64,000 nt of DNA, taken from the NCBI RefSeq assembly GCF_000826145.2, contig NZ_LN651335.1, positions 186,001-250,000 on the forward strand. Direction: 5' to 3'. The notes under the pieces were generated by a model. It was not told the origin of the DNA. It did not search any database and was given only the letters and a program-made list of their open reading frames with translations. A program made the position numbers and the translations under genes. Numbering within the stretch: position 1 is the stretch's first letter; each line of letters opens with the position of its first letter. This stretch comes from Sporosarcina koreensis (GTDB lineage Bacteria > Bacillota > Bacilli > Bacillales_A > Planococcaceae). Below, in pieces: positions 25,693 through 35,679 of the stretch.

Positions 25693-27234
25693 ATGGTACA
25701 GCAGGTCGAGAATCAGGCATATGCAAATCCGAACACAGAAGGGGCGCTTGTAAACTTCAAGGAACGCTACGATAATTTCATCAACGGGAAATGGACGGCA
25801 CCGCTGAGCGGCGAGTACTTCGATAATCCGTCACCGGTCACAGGCAAGGTGTTCACGCAGGTGGCACGCTCGAAGGAGGAGGACATCGAGCTGGCGCTGG
25901 ATGCGGCGCATGCTGCAAAAGACGCTTGGGGGAAGACGTCCGTTACGGAACGGGCCAATATCCTGCTGAAAATCGCCGACCGCATGGAACAGAACCTGGA
26001 AATGCTCGCAGTGGCGGAGACTTGGGAGAACGGCAAGGCGGTGCGTGAGACATTGAACGCCGACCTGCCGCTTGCCATCGACCATTTCCGCTACTTCGCT
26101 TCAGCCGTCCGCGCGCAGGAAGGCGGCGTCAGCCAAATCGATAACGATACGGTCGCCTACCACTTCCATGAGCCGATCGGCGTCGTCGGGCAGATCATCC
26201 CATGGAACTTTCCGATCCTCATGGCTGTCTGGAAGCTTGCGCCGGCACTTGCGGCAGGGAACTGTGTCGTCCTCAAGCCGGCGGAACAGACACCGGCCTC
26301 AATCCTGGTGCTCGTCGAACTGATCGAAGATCTGCTGCCGCCGGGTGTCCTGAACGTCGTGAACGGCTTCGGGCTGGAGGCGGGCAAACCGCTCGCTTCG
26401 AACCCGCGGATCGGTAAAGTCGCATTCACGGGCGAAACGACGACCGGCCGGATGATCATGCAGTACGCGTCACAGAATCTCATCCCGGTTACATTGGAAC
26501 TTGGCGGAAAGTCGCCGAACATCTTCTTTGAAGACGTCATGGCGGAGGACGATGACTTCCTGGACAAGGCGGTGGAAGGGTTTGTCATGTTTGCCCTGAA
26601 TCAGGGGGAAGTGTGCACATGCCCGTCCCGTGCGCTCATCCAGGAATCGATCTATGACGAATTCATGGAGCGTGCGCTCGCCCGTGTCGAAGCCATCAAG
26701 ATCGGCAATCCGCTCGATCCGACTGTGATGATGGGCGCACAGGCCTCGAACGAGCAGCTGGAGAAGATCCTTTCCTATCTGGACATCGGCAAGCAGGAAG
26801 GGGCCGAATGCCTGACAGGCGGCGAGCAGAACAAGCTCGACGGGGATCTGTCTGGCGGCTACTATGTCAAACCGACGGTATTCAAGGGCCATAACAAAAT
26901 GAGGATCTTCCAGGAGGAGATCTTCGGACCGGTCGTCGCCGTGACGACATTCAAAACAAAAGAAGAGGCGCTCGAGATCGCGAACGATACGCTGTACGGC
27001 CTCGGTTCAGGCGTCTGGACACGCGACATGAACACGGCCTACCGGTTCGGCCGCGGAATTGAAGCCGGCCGGGTCTGGACGAACTGCTACCATGCCTATC
27101 CTGCACATGCGGCGTTCGGCGGCTATAAAGCATCTGGCATCGGCCGTGAGAATCACCTGATGATGCTCGAACATTACCAGCAGACGAAGAACATGCTCGT
27201 CAGCTACAGCGAACAGAAACAAGGGTTCTTCTGA
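25693..27234 (+). CDS. NAD-dependent aldehyde dehydrogenase (acetaldehyde dehydrogenase type)
   Basis: A 513-residue ALDH with the family marks [15 protein letters not shown], the catalytic Glu in LELGGKSPN and the catalytic Cys in [11 protein letters not shown] (about residue 303). It oxidises aldehydes, most likely acetaldehyde, to acids with NAD. ATG 25693 has GGGAGGA at 7 bases; the ATG at 25687 is too close. It is followed by a DUF779 gene, a partner often found beside this ALDH class. Confidence 0.9.
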   Translation: MVQQVENQAYANPNTEGALVNFKERYDNFINGKWTAPLSGEYFDNPSPVTGKVFTQVARSKEEDIELALDAAHAAKDAWGKTSVTERANILLKIADRMEQNLEMLAVAETWENGKAVRETLNADLPLAIDHFRYFASAVRAQEGGVSQIDNDTVAYHFHEPIGVVGQIIPWNFPILMAVWKLAPALAAGNCVVLKPAEQTPASILVLVELIEDLLPPGVLNVVNGFGLEAGKPLASNPRIGKVAFTGETTTGRMIMQYASQNLIPVTLELGGKSPNIFFEDVMAEDDDFLDKAVEGFVMFALNQGEVCTCPSRALIQESIYDEFMERALARVEAIKIGNPLDPTVMMGAQASNEQLEKILSYLDIGKQEGAECLTGGEQNKLDGDLSGGYYVKPTVFKGHNKMRIFQEEIFGPVVAVTTFKTKEEALEIANDTLYGLGSGVWTRDMNTAYRFGRGIEAGRVWTNCYHAYPAHAAFGGYKASGIGRENHLMMLEHYQQTKNMLVSYSEQKQGFF

Positions 27235-27255
27235 TCGGAAAGAGGTGAACCGCAG

Positions 27256-27612
27256 ATGACGGAACGAGTCACAGCGACGGAAGAGGCACTCGCCCTCATC
27301 CGACTGCTGGAACAGAAACACGGTCCGCTCATGTTCCACCAGTCAGGGGGCTGCTGTGACGGTTCCTCTCCAATGTGCTACCCGGAGGGGGACCTGCTCA
27401 TCGGCAGTCAGGATGTCCTGCTTGGCCATATCGGAGGAGTCCCGTTCTATATGCTCAAGTCGCAGTTCGATTACTGGAAGCATACCCAGCTGATCATCGA
27501 CGTCGTTGACGGGCGGAGCGGCATGTTTTCCCTCGAAGGGGTGGAAGGCAAGCGGTTTCTTACCCGGTCGCGGGCGTTCACGAAAGAAGAGACGGACCAA
27601 TTACAGACATGA
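27256..27612 (+). CDS. DUF779 family protein, aldehyde dehydrogenase partner
   Basis: A 118-residue protein with the DUF779 pattern LMFHQSGGCCDGSSPMCYPEGD, including three Cys residues (CC and C) that could bind metal or a thiol cofactor, and VPFYMLKSQFDYWKHTQL. Function is unknown; these proteins frequently lie next to ALDH genes and may assist aldehyde oxidation. It starts 21 bases after the ALDH stop behind AAAGAGGTG. Confidence 0.85.
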   Translation: MTERVTATEEALALIRLLEQKHGPLMFHQSGGCCDGSSPMCYPEGDLLIGSQDVLLGHIGGVPFYMLKSQFDYWKHTQLIIDVVDGRSGMFSLEGVEGKRFLTRSRAFTKEETDQLQT

Positions 27613-27613
27613 G

Positions 27614-27652
27614 AAAAGACGGCTTCCCGTGAGTGGGGAGCCGTCTTTTTTT
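27614..27652. terminator. Terminator after the ALDH-DUF779 unit
   Basis: AAAAGACGGCTTCCC and GGGGAGCCGTCTTTTTTT form a long stem with T-run on plus and A-run on the other arm, so it can also end the convergent DCC gene. Confidence 0.9.
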
Positions 27653-28044
27653 CAGATGAACCGTTTCCGCTCGGATGGCGATGGAAGCATGCAGGCTTCC
27701 TCTTTCTTCCCGAACCATTTGTACCGGTTGCGCGCCACAAAATCATAGACGCTGTCCCGGATCGGCGCCGGAATGAGGATGAACAGGAAGGCGAGATGCC
27801 AAAGTCCATCCAGTTTCTTCGCAATCCGCAGGGCGGCCCCTGACTTCATATAGGTCTTGCCGTTTTCGATGAGGACCATGCTGTCCACATCATCAGGAAT
27901 ATGATAGTCCTCCGCCAGCTGCCTGCCGGTCTCACTTTCCAACGCGGCAAACTGGAAATATTCATAAGGGTCGCGTTTTATGATGAATTGTACGCTTGCA
28001 TCACAGAAATTACATTCGCCGTCAAACAGGATAATGCGTTTCAT
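27652..28044 (-). CDS. DCC family thiol-disulfide oxidoreductase-like protein (DUF393)
   Basis: A 130-residue protein with the DUF393/DCC signature FDGECNFCDASVQFI at its N-terminus; the CNFC pair suggests a redox role in a thioredoxin-like fold. The later hydrophobic segment (LAFLFILIPAPIRDSVYDFVARNRYKWFG) is typical of the family. Substrate unknown. The stop lies directly against the shared terminator. Confidence 0.85.
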   Translation of the reverse strand: MKRIILFDGECNFCDASVQFIIKRDPYEYFQFAALESETGRQLAEDYHIPDDVDSMVLIENGKTYMKSGAALRIAKKLDGLWHLAFLFILIPAPIRDSVYDFVARNRYKWFGKKEEACMLPSPSERKRFI

Positions 28045-28267
28045 GCGACAGCCTCCTCACTGCTTATGGTCTTTATACTATAGCCGAAATGGAAAGAGCT
28101 GAAACAAGGCGATAGCTGTATAACTATCTGAATAGAATGAATAGTATTGTAATGAGACGCGGAATATGATAGAGTAAGAGGTAGGAAGTCTGTTGTCTGT
28201 TTTGTCGCAGATCTTGTTCACGCACTGTTGTCCTGCCATGTGAAAACATCAGGGGAAGGTGATCCAA

Positions 28268-28447
28268 GTGGAACGTCAGCACATTCATCCAGACGAAATG
28301 AATCTGCGCAGCGATCCTGACTATATCGCAAGCCTGCAGATGATCGGCGAAGGAGCACCGGATTTCAGCAGACGGATTGCACACCGTCCGGCACCCCCGC
28401 CGGAGTATGGGTTCGATGAACACGAACTCCCAAGGGACTATCAATGA
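28268..28447 (+). CDS. Small hypothetical protein, 59 residues
   Basis: A GTG start behind GGGGAAGGTGATCC gives 59 residues, polar and rich in Pro, Asp, Glu and His (HPDEMNLRSDPDY, RPAPPPEYGFDEHE). No membrane helix or known motif. A clear terminator directly after the stop supports a real single-gene transcript. I do not recognise the family. Confidence 0.55.
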   Translation: MERQHIHPDEMNLRSDPDYIASLQMIGEGAPDFSRRIAHRPAPPPEYGFDEHELPRDYQ

Positions 28448-28450
28448 GAA

Positions 28451-28475
28451 AACCTTCCAGCCGGAAGGTTTTTTT
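28451..28475 (+). terminator. Intrinsic terminator after the 59-residue gene
   Basis: AACCTTCC, a 4-base loop, GGAAGGTT and a run of T. Confidence 0.88.
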
Positions 28476-28584
28476 GATGCATGGATGGATCCGGAAAACA
28501 TAACTAGCGAATCTTTTTTCCTCCGAGGCGCAAGCCCGCTTCAGTTCGGCTCATTTGCATGTAATGGAGGGAGGAGGTGATGAG

Positions 28585-28908
28585 ATGATGCATTCCAATC
28601 AGAACCGCTGTGGAATGAGACCGCAGCCGATGCCGCCGATGCAGCCATGCAACAGCGCGGCACAGCCGGTCATCTGCCCGACACAGTACCGCTATCACGA
28701 TACGTTCACACCGCAGGAACTGCCGGTGGTCCACCCGTTCGTGAACGTCAACCGTCAGCATACCGTACAAGTGCCGCGCCACTATTACACAGAAGTGAAC
28801 GAAACAATGCCGGGCCAGACCGTCCAGGCCATGCCGGGTTACGGACCGGGGATGGGTCCATGGGGTCCTCAGATGGGACCGGGTCCTATGCCGTGGGGCA
28901 GACGATAA
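28585..28908 (+). CDS. cotD: CotD family spore coat protein
   Basis: A 107-residue protein matching inner spore coat protein CotD: an N-terminal polar part, the core CPTQYRYHDTFTPQELP and VHPFVNVNRQHTVQVPRHYYTE, then a Gly/Pro/Met-rich tail (GPGMGPWGPQMGPGP). CotD is laid into the coat by the mother cell during sporulation. A long purine tract (GGAGGGAGGAGGTGA) precedes two adjacent ATGs at 28585 and 28588. Its presence suggests the organism forms spores or descends from a spore-former. Confidence 0.88.
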   Translation: MMHSNQNRCGMRPQPMPPMQPCNSAAQPVICPTQYRYHDTFTPQELPVVHPFVNVNRQHTVQVPRHYYTEVNETMPGQTVQAMPGYGPGMGPWGPQMGPGPMPWGRR

Positions 28909-28918
28909 TAAACGCAAA

Positions 28919-28955
28919 AGAGCCTGCAGGCCGATGCCTGCAGGCTCTCTTTTTC
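28919..28955. terminator. Bidirectional terminator between cotD and metH
   Basis: AGAGCCTGCAGG pairs with CCTGCAGGCTCT around a 6-base loop, with T-run on plus and A-run on the opposite side. Confidence 0.9.
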
Positions 28956-28958
28956 CGT

Positions 28959-31900
28959 TCACTCGACATTGAAGTAGCGGGCATCCGGATGGGCAAAGAC
29001 GATGGCGGAGACGGACGCTTCCGGTTCCATCATGAACTCCTCCGTCAAATGGACACCGATTTCCTCGGGTTTCAGCAGGCCGAATAGCTTGGCTTGGTCT
29101 TCGAGGTTCGGACAGGCGGGGTAGCCGAAGGAAAACCGCTGCCCCTGGTACTTTGCCGCGAAGCGGTCTTTCATCGTAAAGTCGGTGGCGTCCGGGAAGC
29201 CCCACTGGTCGCGGATCTCCTGGTGCACGCGTTCCGCGAACCCTTCCGCGAGTTCGAGCGCGGTCGCCTGGAACGCATGGCTTTCGAGGAACTTGCCGTC
29301 CGCTTTCAGGCGCTCGGCTTCTGCGCGGACGCCATGGCCGGCTGTCACCTGCATGAAGGCGACATAGTCCAATTCACCGCTCTGCACGGTTTTCAGATAA
29401 TCCGCCAGACATAAGAACGGTTCCTGGTCCTGGCGCGGGAACGTGAACCGCTCGATTTCCGTCGTCGCATCAGCCGGATCATAGATGATGACATCGTCCC
29501 CGTCTGCCTGAGCCGGGAAGAACTGATACATACCGGACGCCCCGAGCTTCCCGGAGTTCAGGAACCCGGTCACCATCTCGTGCAGCTCGACGGCGCGGGG
29601 TTCCTGTTTCCGCAGCATGGCGTCCACGTTCCCCCGGAGTCCGAGATGATGCCCGATGAGCGTCCGCATGTTGACGTACGGAGACAGATGCGCAATTGAA
29701 TAGTCCCGCAGCACGCGTTTCTTCAGATCCCCGGGCACGAAGACCGGCGCATCTTCCCGCACCGTCTTGACGGGCCGGATGGCGACCGCCACCGCGGAAT
29801 CGGCACGCGCCTCTGCTTTCGCCGCTTTGATGGCATCATTGGCCGCGCGCTTCTCGAGCTGTTCATCGAGTTCGAGCAGGAGTGCGTCCTTGCCGTCGCT
29901 CTGCAGACGGTTGGCAAGGTCGAGTCCCTGCATGGCATCCTTCGCGTAGATGACCGGCCCGTCATATTCCGGGGAGATCTTCGTGTCCGTGAACCGGCGG
30001 GTGAGTGCCGCGCCGCCCACCATGACGGGCAGATCGATGCCCGCCGCCTTGAAGTCCTGCGCCGTCAGCACCATCTGCTGGGCGGACTTCACGAGCAGTC
30101 CTGACAGGCCGACGATATCGGGCTTCTCTTTCCGGATGACGTCAATCAGTTCAGCAGGGGTCACTTTGATGCCGATATCGATGACCTTGAAGCCGTTGTT
30201 GCTCAGGATGATCTCGACCAGGTTCTTGCCGATGTCGTGCACATCCCCTTTGACGGTGGCGAGCACGATCTTCCCCTTGCCGTTATCGTCCTCTTTCTTC
30301 TCCATGAACTGCTCGAGATATGAAACGGATGCTTTCATCACTTCCGCACTCTGCAGCACTTCCGCAACGATCAGCTGGTTCGCGTTGAAGAGACGTCCGA
30401 CTTCCGCCATCCCTGTCATCAGCGGGCCGTTGATGACATCCAGAGGTTCGTCATACTGGGTCAGCGCTGCGTCCAGGTCGGGGATCAGCCCCTCCTTCGT
30501 CCCTTCGACGACGTAGTAGGCGAGCCGCTCGGGGACGGTTTTCGGGATATCATCTTCGGTTTTCTCCTTCTTCTTCCCCCGGTAGAATTCAGTGAACGCA
30601 GCAAGTGTTTCGTCTGTCGTCGAAAACAGCAGGTCATCCGCCATTTTGATCTCCTTCTCGGGGATGGATGCATACCGTTCCAGTTTCTCGGTGTTGACGA
30701 TCGCATAATCGAGCCCGGCCTGTGTGCAGTGGTACAGATACACGGCATTCAGCACTTCGCGTCCGACGCCGGGAAGGCCGAATGATACGTTGCTGACACC
30801 GAGTACAGTCAGCGCACGCGGCAGCTTCTCCTTGATAAGCCGGATCCCTTCGATCGTTTCCACGGCGGATCCGATGTATTGCGCGTCTCCCGTGCCGACG
30901 GGGAAGACGAGCGGGTCGAAGATGATGTCTTCGGGCGCGAGCCCCCACTTACCCGTCAGTAGTTCATAGGACCGCTCGGCAATCTCGAGTTTCCGCTCAC
31001 GCGTCACCGCCATGCCGGTTTCATCGATCGTCCCGACGACGACCGAGGCACCGTACTTCTTGACGATGGGCAGAACGGCATCGAAGCGTTCTTCGCCATC
31101 CTCCAGATTGATGGAATTGATGATCGCCTTTCCCTGTGAGTATTTCAATGCTTCCTCGATGACCTGTTCATCCGTCGAGTCGATGACGAACGGCACTTTC
31201 ACCTTCTTGACGACTTCCCGCATGAAGTCTCTCATATCCGTCAGTTCATCGCGATCGGGATTCGCCAGACAGACATCGATGACATGTGCGCCATTCTTCA
31301 CTTGGGCCCGGGCGATTTCCGCCGCCTCCTCGATCTTGCCATCGGCGATCAGCTGTTTGAATTTGCGCGAACCGATGACGTTCGTCCGTTCACCGACCAG
31401 GATCGGGCGCATGCTTGGATCATAGAGGAGCGGTTCGATACCGGACACCACATGCCCGTGTGCATCCTCCTCGGCAGGCCGTGTGCGCGGTGTTTTGCCA
31501 TCAACGGCCTGCCGGATCGCCCGGATATGGGCAGGCGTTGTCCCGCAGCAGCCGCCGACGATGTTCAGCCAGCCCTTTTCGGCGAAGCCTTCCAGCTTGG
31601 TCGATAACGACTCGGGCGATTCGTGGTAATGCCCTTCTTCATCGGGGAGGCCGGCGTTCGGATAACAGCTGACGAATCCGGTTGCAAGCTCCGACAGCGA
31701 CCGCAGATGGTCCGTCATGAATTCCGGGCCGGTCGCACAGTTCAGCCCGACGGACAGCGGCCGGATATGTTCGATCGATACATAGAACGCTTCGATGCTC
31801 TGGCCTGCGAGTGTTGTCCCCATCGGTTCGATCGTCCCGGAGATCATGACCGGCAGTTCACGGCCGGTCTCTTCGAACGCCCGCCGGATGCCGACCGTTC

Positions 31901-32417
31901 CCGCTTTGACGTTCAGCATATCCTGGCTCGTCTCCATTAGCAGCAGGTCAGCGCCGCCTTCGATCAGCCCTTTCGCCTGGACATAGAAGTCATCTGCCAG
32001 CCGGTCGAACGTAATACCGCCCGTCACGGACAGTGTCTTTGTCGTCGGACCCATCGCCCCTGCGACGAATCTCGGCTGTTCAGGTGACGAATAGTTGTCG
32101 GCCGCACTGCGGGCGAGCTCCGCCCCTCTCCGGTTGATCTCCTCCGCACGACTGCCAAGGTCATAATCATCCAGGACGACAGGTGTTCCGCCGAACGTAT
32201 TCGTACAAATGATATCGGCGCCTGCCTCGAGGTATTCCCGGTGGATCTTCCTGAGCACTTCAGGCTTCGTCAGGTTCAAATACTCGTTACAGCCTTCGAA
32301 GGCGTCGCCGCCGAAATCTTCCGCAGTCAGGTCCGCGTTCTGCAGCATCGTGCCCATCGCGCCGTCCATGACCAGTATCCTCTTCTTCAGTTCTGTCTCA
32401 ATGCGTGATTGCGGCAT
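28959..32417 (-). CDS. metH: Cobalamin-dependent methionine synthase
   Basis: A 1152-residue four-module enzyme: homocysteine methyltransferase domain (about 1-325, zinc Cys pair in [10 protein letters not shown]), pterin-binding TIM barrel (about 340-620, [12 protein letters not shown]), B12-binding domain (about 650-880, with GDVHDIG whose His ligates cobalt), and the SAM-binding reactivation domain (about 890-1150). It transfers the methyl group of methyl-tetrahydrofolate to homocysteine. The start lies 20 bases inside the end of yitJ, so both are translated from one S-box-controlled message. Confidence 0.96.
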   Translation of the reverse strand: MPQSRIETELKKRILVMDGAMGTMLQNADLTAEDFGGDAFEGCNEYLNLTKPEVLRKIHREYLEAGADIICTNTFGGTPVVLDDYDLGSRAEEINRRGAELARSAADNYSSPEQPRFVAGAMGPTTKTLSVTGGITFDRLADDFYVQAKGLIEGGADLLLMETSQDMLNVKAGTVGIRRAFEETGRELPVMISGTIEPMGTTLAGQSIEAFYVSIEHIRPLSVGLNCATGPEFMTDHLRSLSELATGFVSCYPNAGLPDEEGHYHESPESLSTKLEGFAEKGWLNIVGGCCGTTPAHIRAIRQAVDGKTPRTRPAEEDAHGHVVSGIEPLLYDPSMRPILVGERTNVIGSRKFKQLIADGKIEEAAEIARAQVKNGAHVIDVCLANPDRDELTDMRDFMREVVKKVKVPFVIDSTDEQVIEEALKYSQGKAIINSINLEDGEERFDAVLPIVKKYGASVVVGTIDETGMAVTRERKLEIAERSYELLTGKWGLAPEDIIFDPLVFPVGTGDAQYIGSAVETIEGIRLIKEKLPRALTVLGVSNVSFGLPGVGREVLNAVYLYHCTQAGLDYAIVNTEKLERYASIPEKEIKMADDLLFSTTDETLAAFTEFYRGKKKEKTEDDIPKTVPERLAYYVVEGTKEGLIPDLDAALTQYDEPLDVINGPLMTGMAEVGRLFNANQLIVAEVLQSAEVMKASVSYLEQFMEKKEDDNGKGKIVLATVKGDVHDIGKNLVEIILSNNGFKVIDIGIKVTPAELIDVIRKEKPDIVGLSGLLVKSAQQMVLTAQDFKAAGIDLPVMVGGAALTRRFTDTKISPEYDGPVIYAKDAMQGLDLANRLQSDGKDALLLELDEQLEKRAANDAIKAAKAEARADSAVAVAIRPVKTVREDAPVFVPGDLKKRVLRDYSIAHLSPYVNMRTLIGHHLGLRGNVDAMLRKQEPRAVELHEMVTGFLNSGKLGASGMYQFFPAQADGDDVIIYDPADATTEIERFTFPRQDQEPFLCLADYLKTVQSGELDYVAFMQVTAGHGVRAEAERLKADGKFLESHAFQATALELAEGFAERVHQEIRDQWGFPDATDFTMKDRFAAKYQGQRFSFGYPACPNLEDQAKLFGLLKPEEIGVHLTEEFMMEPEASVSAIVFAHPDARYFNVE

Positions 32418-34257
32418 GGTGCATCTCCCTTTCTGCTTCGGCGTCGATTTCTTTTATATAGCGGATCAGTTCAGCTGTCATGTCATAGCGCAGGAATGGT
32501 GTGATCAGATAGATCCCGTTAAAGAGTCCTGCCGCTGTGTCGATCAGTTCCTTGGCGATGCGGAGCCCTTCCGCTGTGGCTGCCTCCCGGTCATCCCCGC
32601 AATCCTTCATGCGCGCGAGCACGTCATCGGACAGTTTGATGCCCGGCACTTCGTGATGGAGGAACTCGGCATTGCGGCTGTTCGTCAGCGGCATGATTCC
32701 GAGGAAGATCGGTGTTTCGAGATGGCTGACCGCTTCATGGATCTCGATGATCTTCTCTTTCGTATAGACCGGCTGGGAGATGAAATAATCCGCGCCGTTC
32801 TCAATCTTCTTCTCCAGCCGCTTGACCGCGCGCTCCACGACACGGACATTCGGATTGAAGGCGCCCGCAACCGAGAAATTCGCTTTTTTGCGCAGCGGTC
32901 TGCCGGAGAAGGAAATCCCTTTGTTCAGCTGTTTGATGAGTTGGAACAGCTCCATGCTCGATACATCATAGACACTGGTCGCCCCGGGGAAGTCCCCGAT
33001 TTTCGTCGGATCCCCGGTCACTGCGAGAATGTCGTGGATACCAAGTGCATCAAGCCCCATCAGATGGGACTGCAGTCCGATCAGGTTGCGGTCGCGGCAT
33101 GTGATGTGCACGAGCGGCCGGACATCATCCTGATGCTTCACGAGGGACGCCATGGCCACATTGCTGATGCGCGGGGAGGCGAGGGAGTTATCCGCCATCG
33201 TTACGGCGTCCGCACCTGCCTTTTTCAGCTGTCTTGCGCCTTCCAGGTAGTTTTCCGTCTCCAGGTGCCTCGGTGTATCCAGCTCCACGAGGATCGTCCG
33301 TTCACGCTTCGCTTTCTCGTGCAGCGGCTCATAGCGGGCCGGCTCCGGTTCACGGATGATGACCGGTTTACGCTCTGCAGTTTTCTTTTCCGAGATCGGC
33401 ACCGTTCCGGCCAGCCTCGTCTTAACAGCCGAGATGTGTGCAGGCGTCGTGCCGCAGCAGCCGCCGATCAGCCGGACGCCTTCTTCCTGCAGCATCTTTG
33501 CCGCTCTCCCGTAATAATCCGTCTCCGACACATAGACGATCCGGCCGTCCTCCACGTCGAGCAGGCTGGCATTCGGATAGGCGGACAGGAATGCCTTCTC
33601 CGGCAGGTCGACCCCTTCGAATGCCTGGATGGTGTGATACGGGCCGAGCCGGCAGTTGACACCGACCACATCGGCGCCGAGAGACTCGAGACGGTGCAGC
33701 GCCTCATTCAGCTGAAGTCCGTTCTGCAGCACCCCGGGTTCGTGCATGGACACTTGCGCGATCAGCGGGATATCTGTAAGCTTCCGCAACTGGGTAACGA
33801 CCGCGCTCAGTTCATCGAAATCATAGTACGTTTCCAGCAGCAGGCCGTCCGGACCGCCGGCGAGCAGCACTTCCGCCTGCTGCCGGACGATCGCCGGCAC
33901 TTCTTCGGGAGAGACTTCGTTCTTACCGACACTGCGCAGCCCGCCGATGGTGCCGAGTATGTACTGACCGCCGGCTTCGGCAGCTTCCTTTGCGATGGCG
34001 ATGCCCGCTTCGTTGAATTCCCTGACACGGTGCTCCAGGCCGTACCGGGCGAGTTTCACCGCATTGGCGCTGTAGGTGTTCGTCTGGATGATATCCGCGC
34101 CGGCAGCGATGTACTGCCGGTGGATGTCTCCGATCAGTTCCGGTTTCTCCACATTCAGCTGTTCGTAACAGAAATCATGCCCTTCGGCGTACAGCAAGGT
34201 CCCCATTGCGCCATCGCCGACGAGCACTTCGTTTTTCAAGCGTTCCAATAAGTCCAT
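32398..34257 (-). CDS. yitJ: Bifunctional homocysteine S-methyltransferase / methylenetetrahydrofolate reductase (YitJ)
   Basis: A 619-residue fusion. Residues 1-300 form a homocysteine methyltransferase domain with GDGAMGTLL and the zinc site [11 protein letters not shown]; residues about 330-610 form a MetF-type flavin reductase with HITCRDRN, DILAVTGDP and GADYFISQPVY. The second half makes the methyl-THF that MetH uses. ATG 34257 has AAAGGA upstream; the longer open frame reaches into the leader terminator and is not coding. An S-box riboswitch and terminator precede it. Confidence 0.94.
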   Translation of the reverse strand: MDLLERLKNEVLVGDGAMGTLLYAEGHDFCYEQLNVEKPELIGDIHRQYIAAGADIIQTNTYSANAVKLARYGLEHRVREFNEAGIAIAKEAAEAGGQYILGTIGGLRSVGKNEVSPEEVPAIVRQQAEVLLAGGPDGLLLETYYDFDELSAVVTQLRKLTDIPLIAQVSMHEPGVLQNGLQLNEALHRLESLGADVVGVNCRLGPYHTIQAFEGVDLPEKAFLSAYPNASLLDVEDGRIVYVSETDYYGRAAKMLQEEGVRLIGGCCGTTPAHISAVKTRLAGTVPISEKKTAERKPVIIREPEPARYEPLHEKAKRERTILVELDTPRHLETENYLEGARQLKKAGADAVTMADNSLASPRISNVAMASLVKHQDDVRPLVHITCRDRNLIGLQSHLMGLDALGIHDILAVTGDPTKIGDFPGATSVYDVSSMELFQLIKQLNKGISFSGRPLRKKANFSVAGAFNPNVRVVERAVKRLEKKIENGADYFISQPVYTKEKIIEIHEAVSHLETPIFLGIMPLTNSRNAEFLHHEVPGIKLSDDVLARMKDCGDDREAATAEGLRIAKELIDTAAGLFNGIYLITPFLRYDMTAELIRYIKEIDAEAEREMHHAAITH

Positions 34258-34303
34258 CTGATCATCCGTCCTTTCTTGCGGCAGTGCGCTGAAGCAGAGA
34301 ATA

Positions 34304-34337
34304 GAAAAAAAGCCTTTTCGCAAAACGAAGAAGGCTT
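34304..34337 (-). terminator. S-box terminator
   Basis: On the minus strand AAAGCCTTCTTCG and CGAAAAGGCTTT form the stem, followed by a T-run; lies between the SAM aptamer and yitJ. Confidence 0.85.
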
Positions 34338-34344
34338 TGTCATC

Positions 34345-34466
34345 TGTATAATGATTGTCTTCTCCTCATCTGCCGGATCCTGTATCCGCTGGAATTAGCA
34401 CCTGACCATATGGCTGGTTGCTGAAGCATCACAGGGCCAGTCCCTCCGCTTCTCTTGATAAGAATG
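34345..34466 (-). ncRNA. SAM-I riboswitch (S-box)
   Basis: On the minus strand the conserved blocks occur in order: CTTATCAAGAGAAGCGGAGGGA, ACTGGCCCTGTGATGCTTCAGCAACC, then GGTGCTAATTCCAGC. S-adenosylmethionine binding stabilises the terminator form, so yitJ-metH are made only when SAM is low. It occupies most of the 385-base space between yitJ and the small plus-strand gene. Confidence 0.95.
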
Positions 34467-34642
34467 ACTATTCAGTTGTAATAATTATTGAACATATCAT
34501 ACCGTTGTTTGAGAGTTCCGTCAATAGACGAATTGATGTCTCCATCATGGCAGCCGGTGATCGGAGGAAAGAGGTATACGGCCCTGTCCCATCCCCGGCC
34601 GGATATGGTAAACTGGTGGACAAGTACGGAAAGGGGATTGCT

Positions 34643-34828
34643 ATGCGGGCGTTTAAATTCATCATCCCGATTGCGCTGCTGGTCGGCGGGATCGCCTGGG
34701 TGATGCTAAGCAGAAATTATACGGATGTGCCCGTCATGTCCAGATTGTATATAACGATAGGCGCGATGATCGTCAGCGGGGTCATTTCATTTTTCCTGTT
34801 CCCGAAAGACGAAGGGGAGCGCCGCTGA
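34643..34828 (+). CDS. Small two-helix membrane protein of unknown function
   Basis: A 61-residue protein with two membrane helices (about 4-23 and 35-53) and a charged C-terminus (FPKDEGERR). ATG 34643 follows AAAGGGGA; the much longer upstream frame crosses the S-box region on the other strand and lacks a site. No family recognised. The terminator begins at the stop codon itself. Confidence 0.6.
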   Translation: MRAFKFIIPIALLVGGIAWVMLSRNYTDVPVMSRLYITIGAMIVSGVISFFLFPKDEGERR

Positions 34829-34858
34829 CGGACGGGGAAGCGCCTGTCCGTTTTTTTT
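34828..34858 (+). terminator. Intrinsic terminator after the two-helix protein
   Basis: ACGGAC and GTCCGT pair around a 12-base loop and are followed by eight T residues; the 5' arm starts at the last base of the stop codon. Confidence 0.82.
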
Positions 34859-34870
34859 GACTGAAATTGA

Positions 34871-34921
34871 GTCAACCTAAGTTAAAATTGAGTTGACACA
34901 AATCCAAAAGACACTTATTCT
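34871..34921 (+). promoter_or_regulatory. bioY promoter with BirA-like operator
   Basis: GTCAAC (34871-34876) and GTTGAC (34892-34897) form an inverted repeat with a 15-base AT-rich centre, the architecture of BirA biotin repressor sites. The right arm overlaps the -35 hexamer TTGACA (34893-34898); with a 17-base spacer the -10 is TATTCT (34916-34921). Repression by biotin-bound BirA is inferred from this layout and the downstream gene. Confidence 0.72.
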
Positions 34922-34953
34922 TAATCCATACAAATAGTTAAGGGGTGTCTGGG

Positions 34954-35562
34954 ATGGGAACAACAGCAGCAATGAAACCGAACCGGTCGAAAACGATATC
35001 CGGTACACTCGGCCTCGTCTATTCCGCCATGTTCGCGGCTTTGATGATGATCGGGGCGAATATTACGTATTTCATACCCGCGATGGCGGTCAGCGGCGTG
35101 CCGATCACGCTGCAGACGTTTTTCGCGACGTTGGCCGGCCTGCTTCTCGGAAGCCGCTACGGCGCTGCCGCCATGACGGTATATATGGCGATCGGCCTGG
35201 CCGGCGCGCCGGTCTTCGCAAAATTCGGCGGAGGTTTCAGTACGGTCGTCAGTACACAATTCGGCTTTATCCTTTCCTTCATAGCTGTGGCATACGCTGC
35301 CGGTAAAATAGTCGAGAAGAAAGGCACCCTGCCTGCCTTCATCGCTGCAGCACTTATCGGATTCGTCATCAACTATGCGATCGGCACGAACTGGATGTAC
35401 GCGGCGTACAAGCTCTGGGCAGCCGCGCCGGATGCATTCACGTATAAAATCGCCTGGATCTGGATGCTTCCGACAATCCCGAAAGATGTCATTTTGGCAG
35501 TCCTTGCCGGCATATTCGGCCATCGGATGGTGCGCATCCTCAAAATCCGCCGGTCACTGTAA
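34954..35562 (+). CDS. bioY: Biotin ECF transporter S component BioY
   Basis: A 202-residue membrane protein with about six helices and the BioY marks GVPITLQTFFATLAGLLLGSRYGAAAM, and the GAPVFAKFGGG loop. BioY binds biotin and works alone or with shared ECF energy-coupling proteins. ATG 34954 is spaced well from TTAAGGGG; a GTG at 34945 is too near. Single gene behind its own regulated promoter and before a strong terminator. Confidence 0.93.
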   Translation: MGTTAAMKPNRSKTISGTLGLVYSAMFAALMMIGANITYFIPAMAVSGVPITLQTFFATLAGLLLGSRYGAAAMTVYMAIGLAGAPVFAKFGGGFSTVVSTQFGFILSFIAVAYAAGKIVEKKGTLPAFIAAALIGFVINYAIGTNWMYAAYKLWAAAPDAFTYKIAWIWMLPTIPKDVILAVLAGIFGHRMVRILKIRRSL

Positions 35563-35576
35563 ATGCGTTCCATGCA

Positions 35577-35605
35577 CCCGCCTGCTATTGCCGCAGGCGG
35601 GTTTT
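35577..35605 (+). terminator. Intrinsic terminator after bioY
   Basis: CCCGCCTGC and GCAGGCGGG pair around a 7-base loop, followed by TTTTC. Confidence 0.85.
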
Positions 35606-35679
35606 CAGCGTTTTCAGGCTTGCCGGCTGCTGAGTGGGGAATAGTGTAATTATTCTCAGACGAAAAAGGAGACAGAACG

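Noticed and set aside
32209..34251. 680-codon open frame on the plus strand opposite yitJ
   Set aside because: It is the antisense shadow of yitJ and its leader; the composition is His/Arg/Asp-rich with no domain, and the minus strand has clear conserved motifs.
34418..34642. N-terminal extension of the 61-residue membrane protein
   Set aside because: The extended frame runs through the S-box riboswitch region and has no ribosome site, while the ATG at 34643 does.
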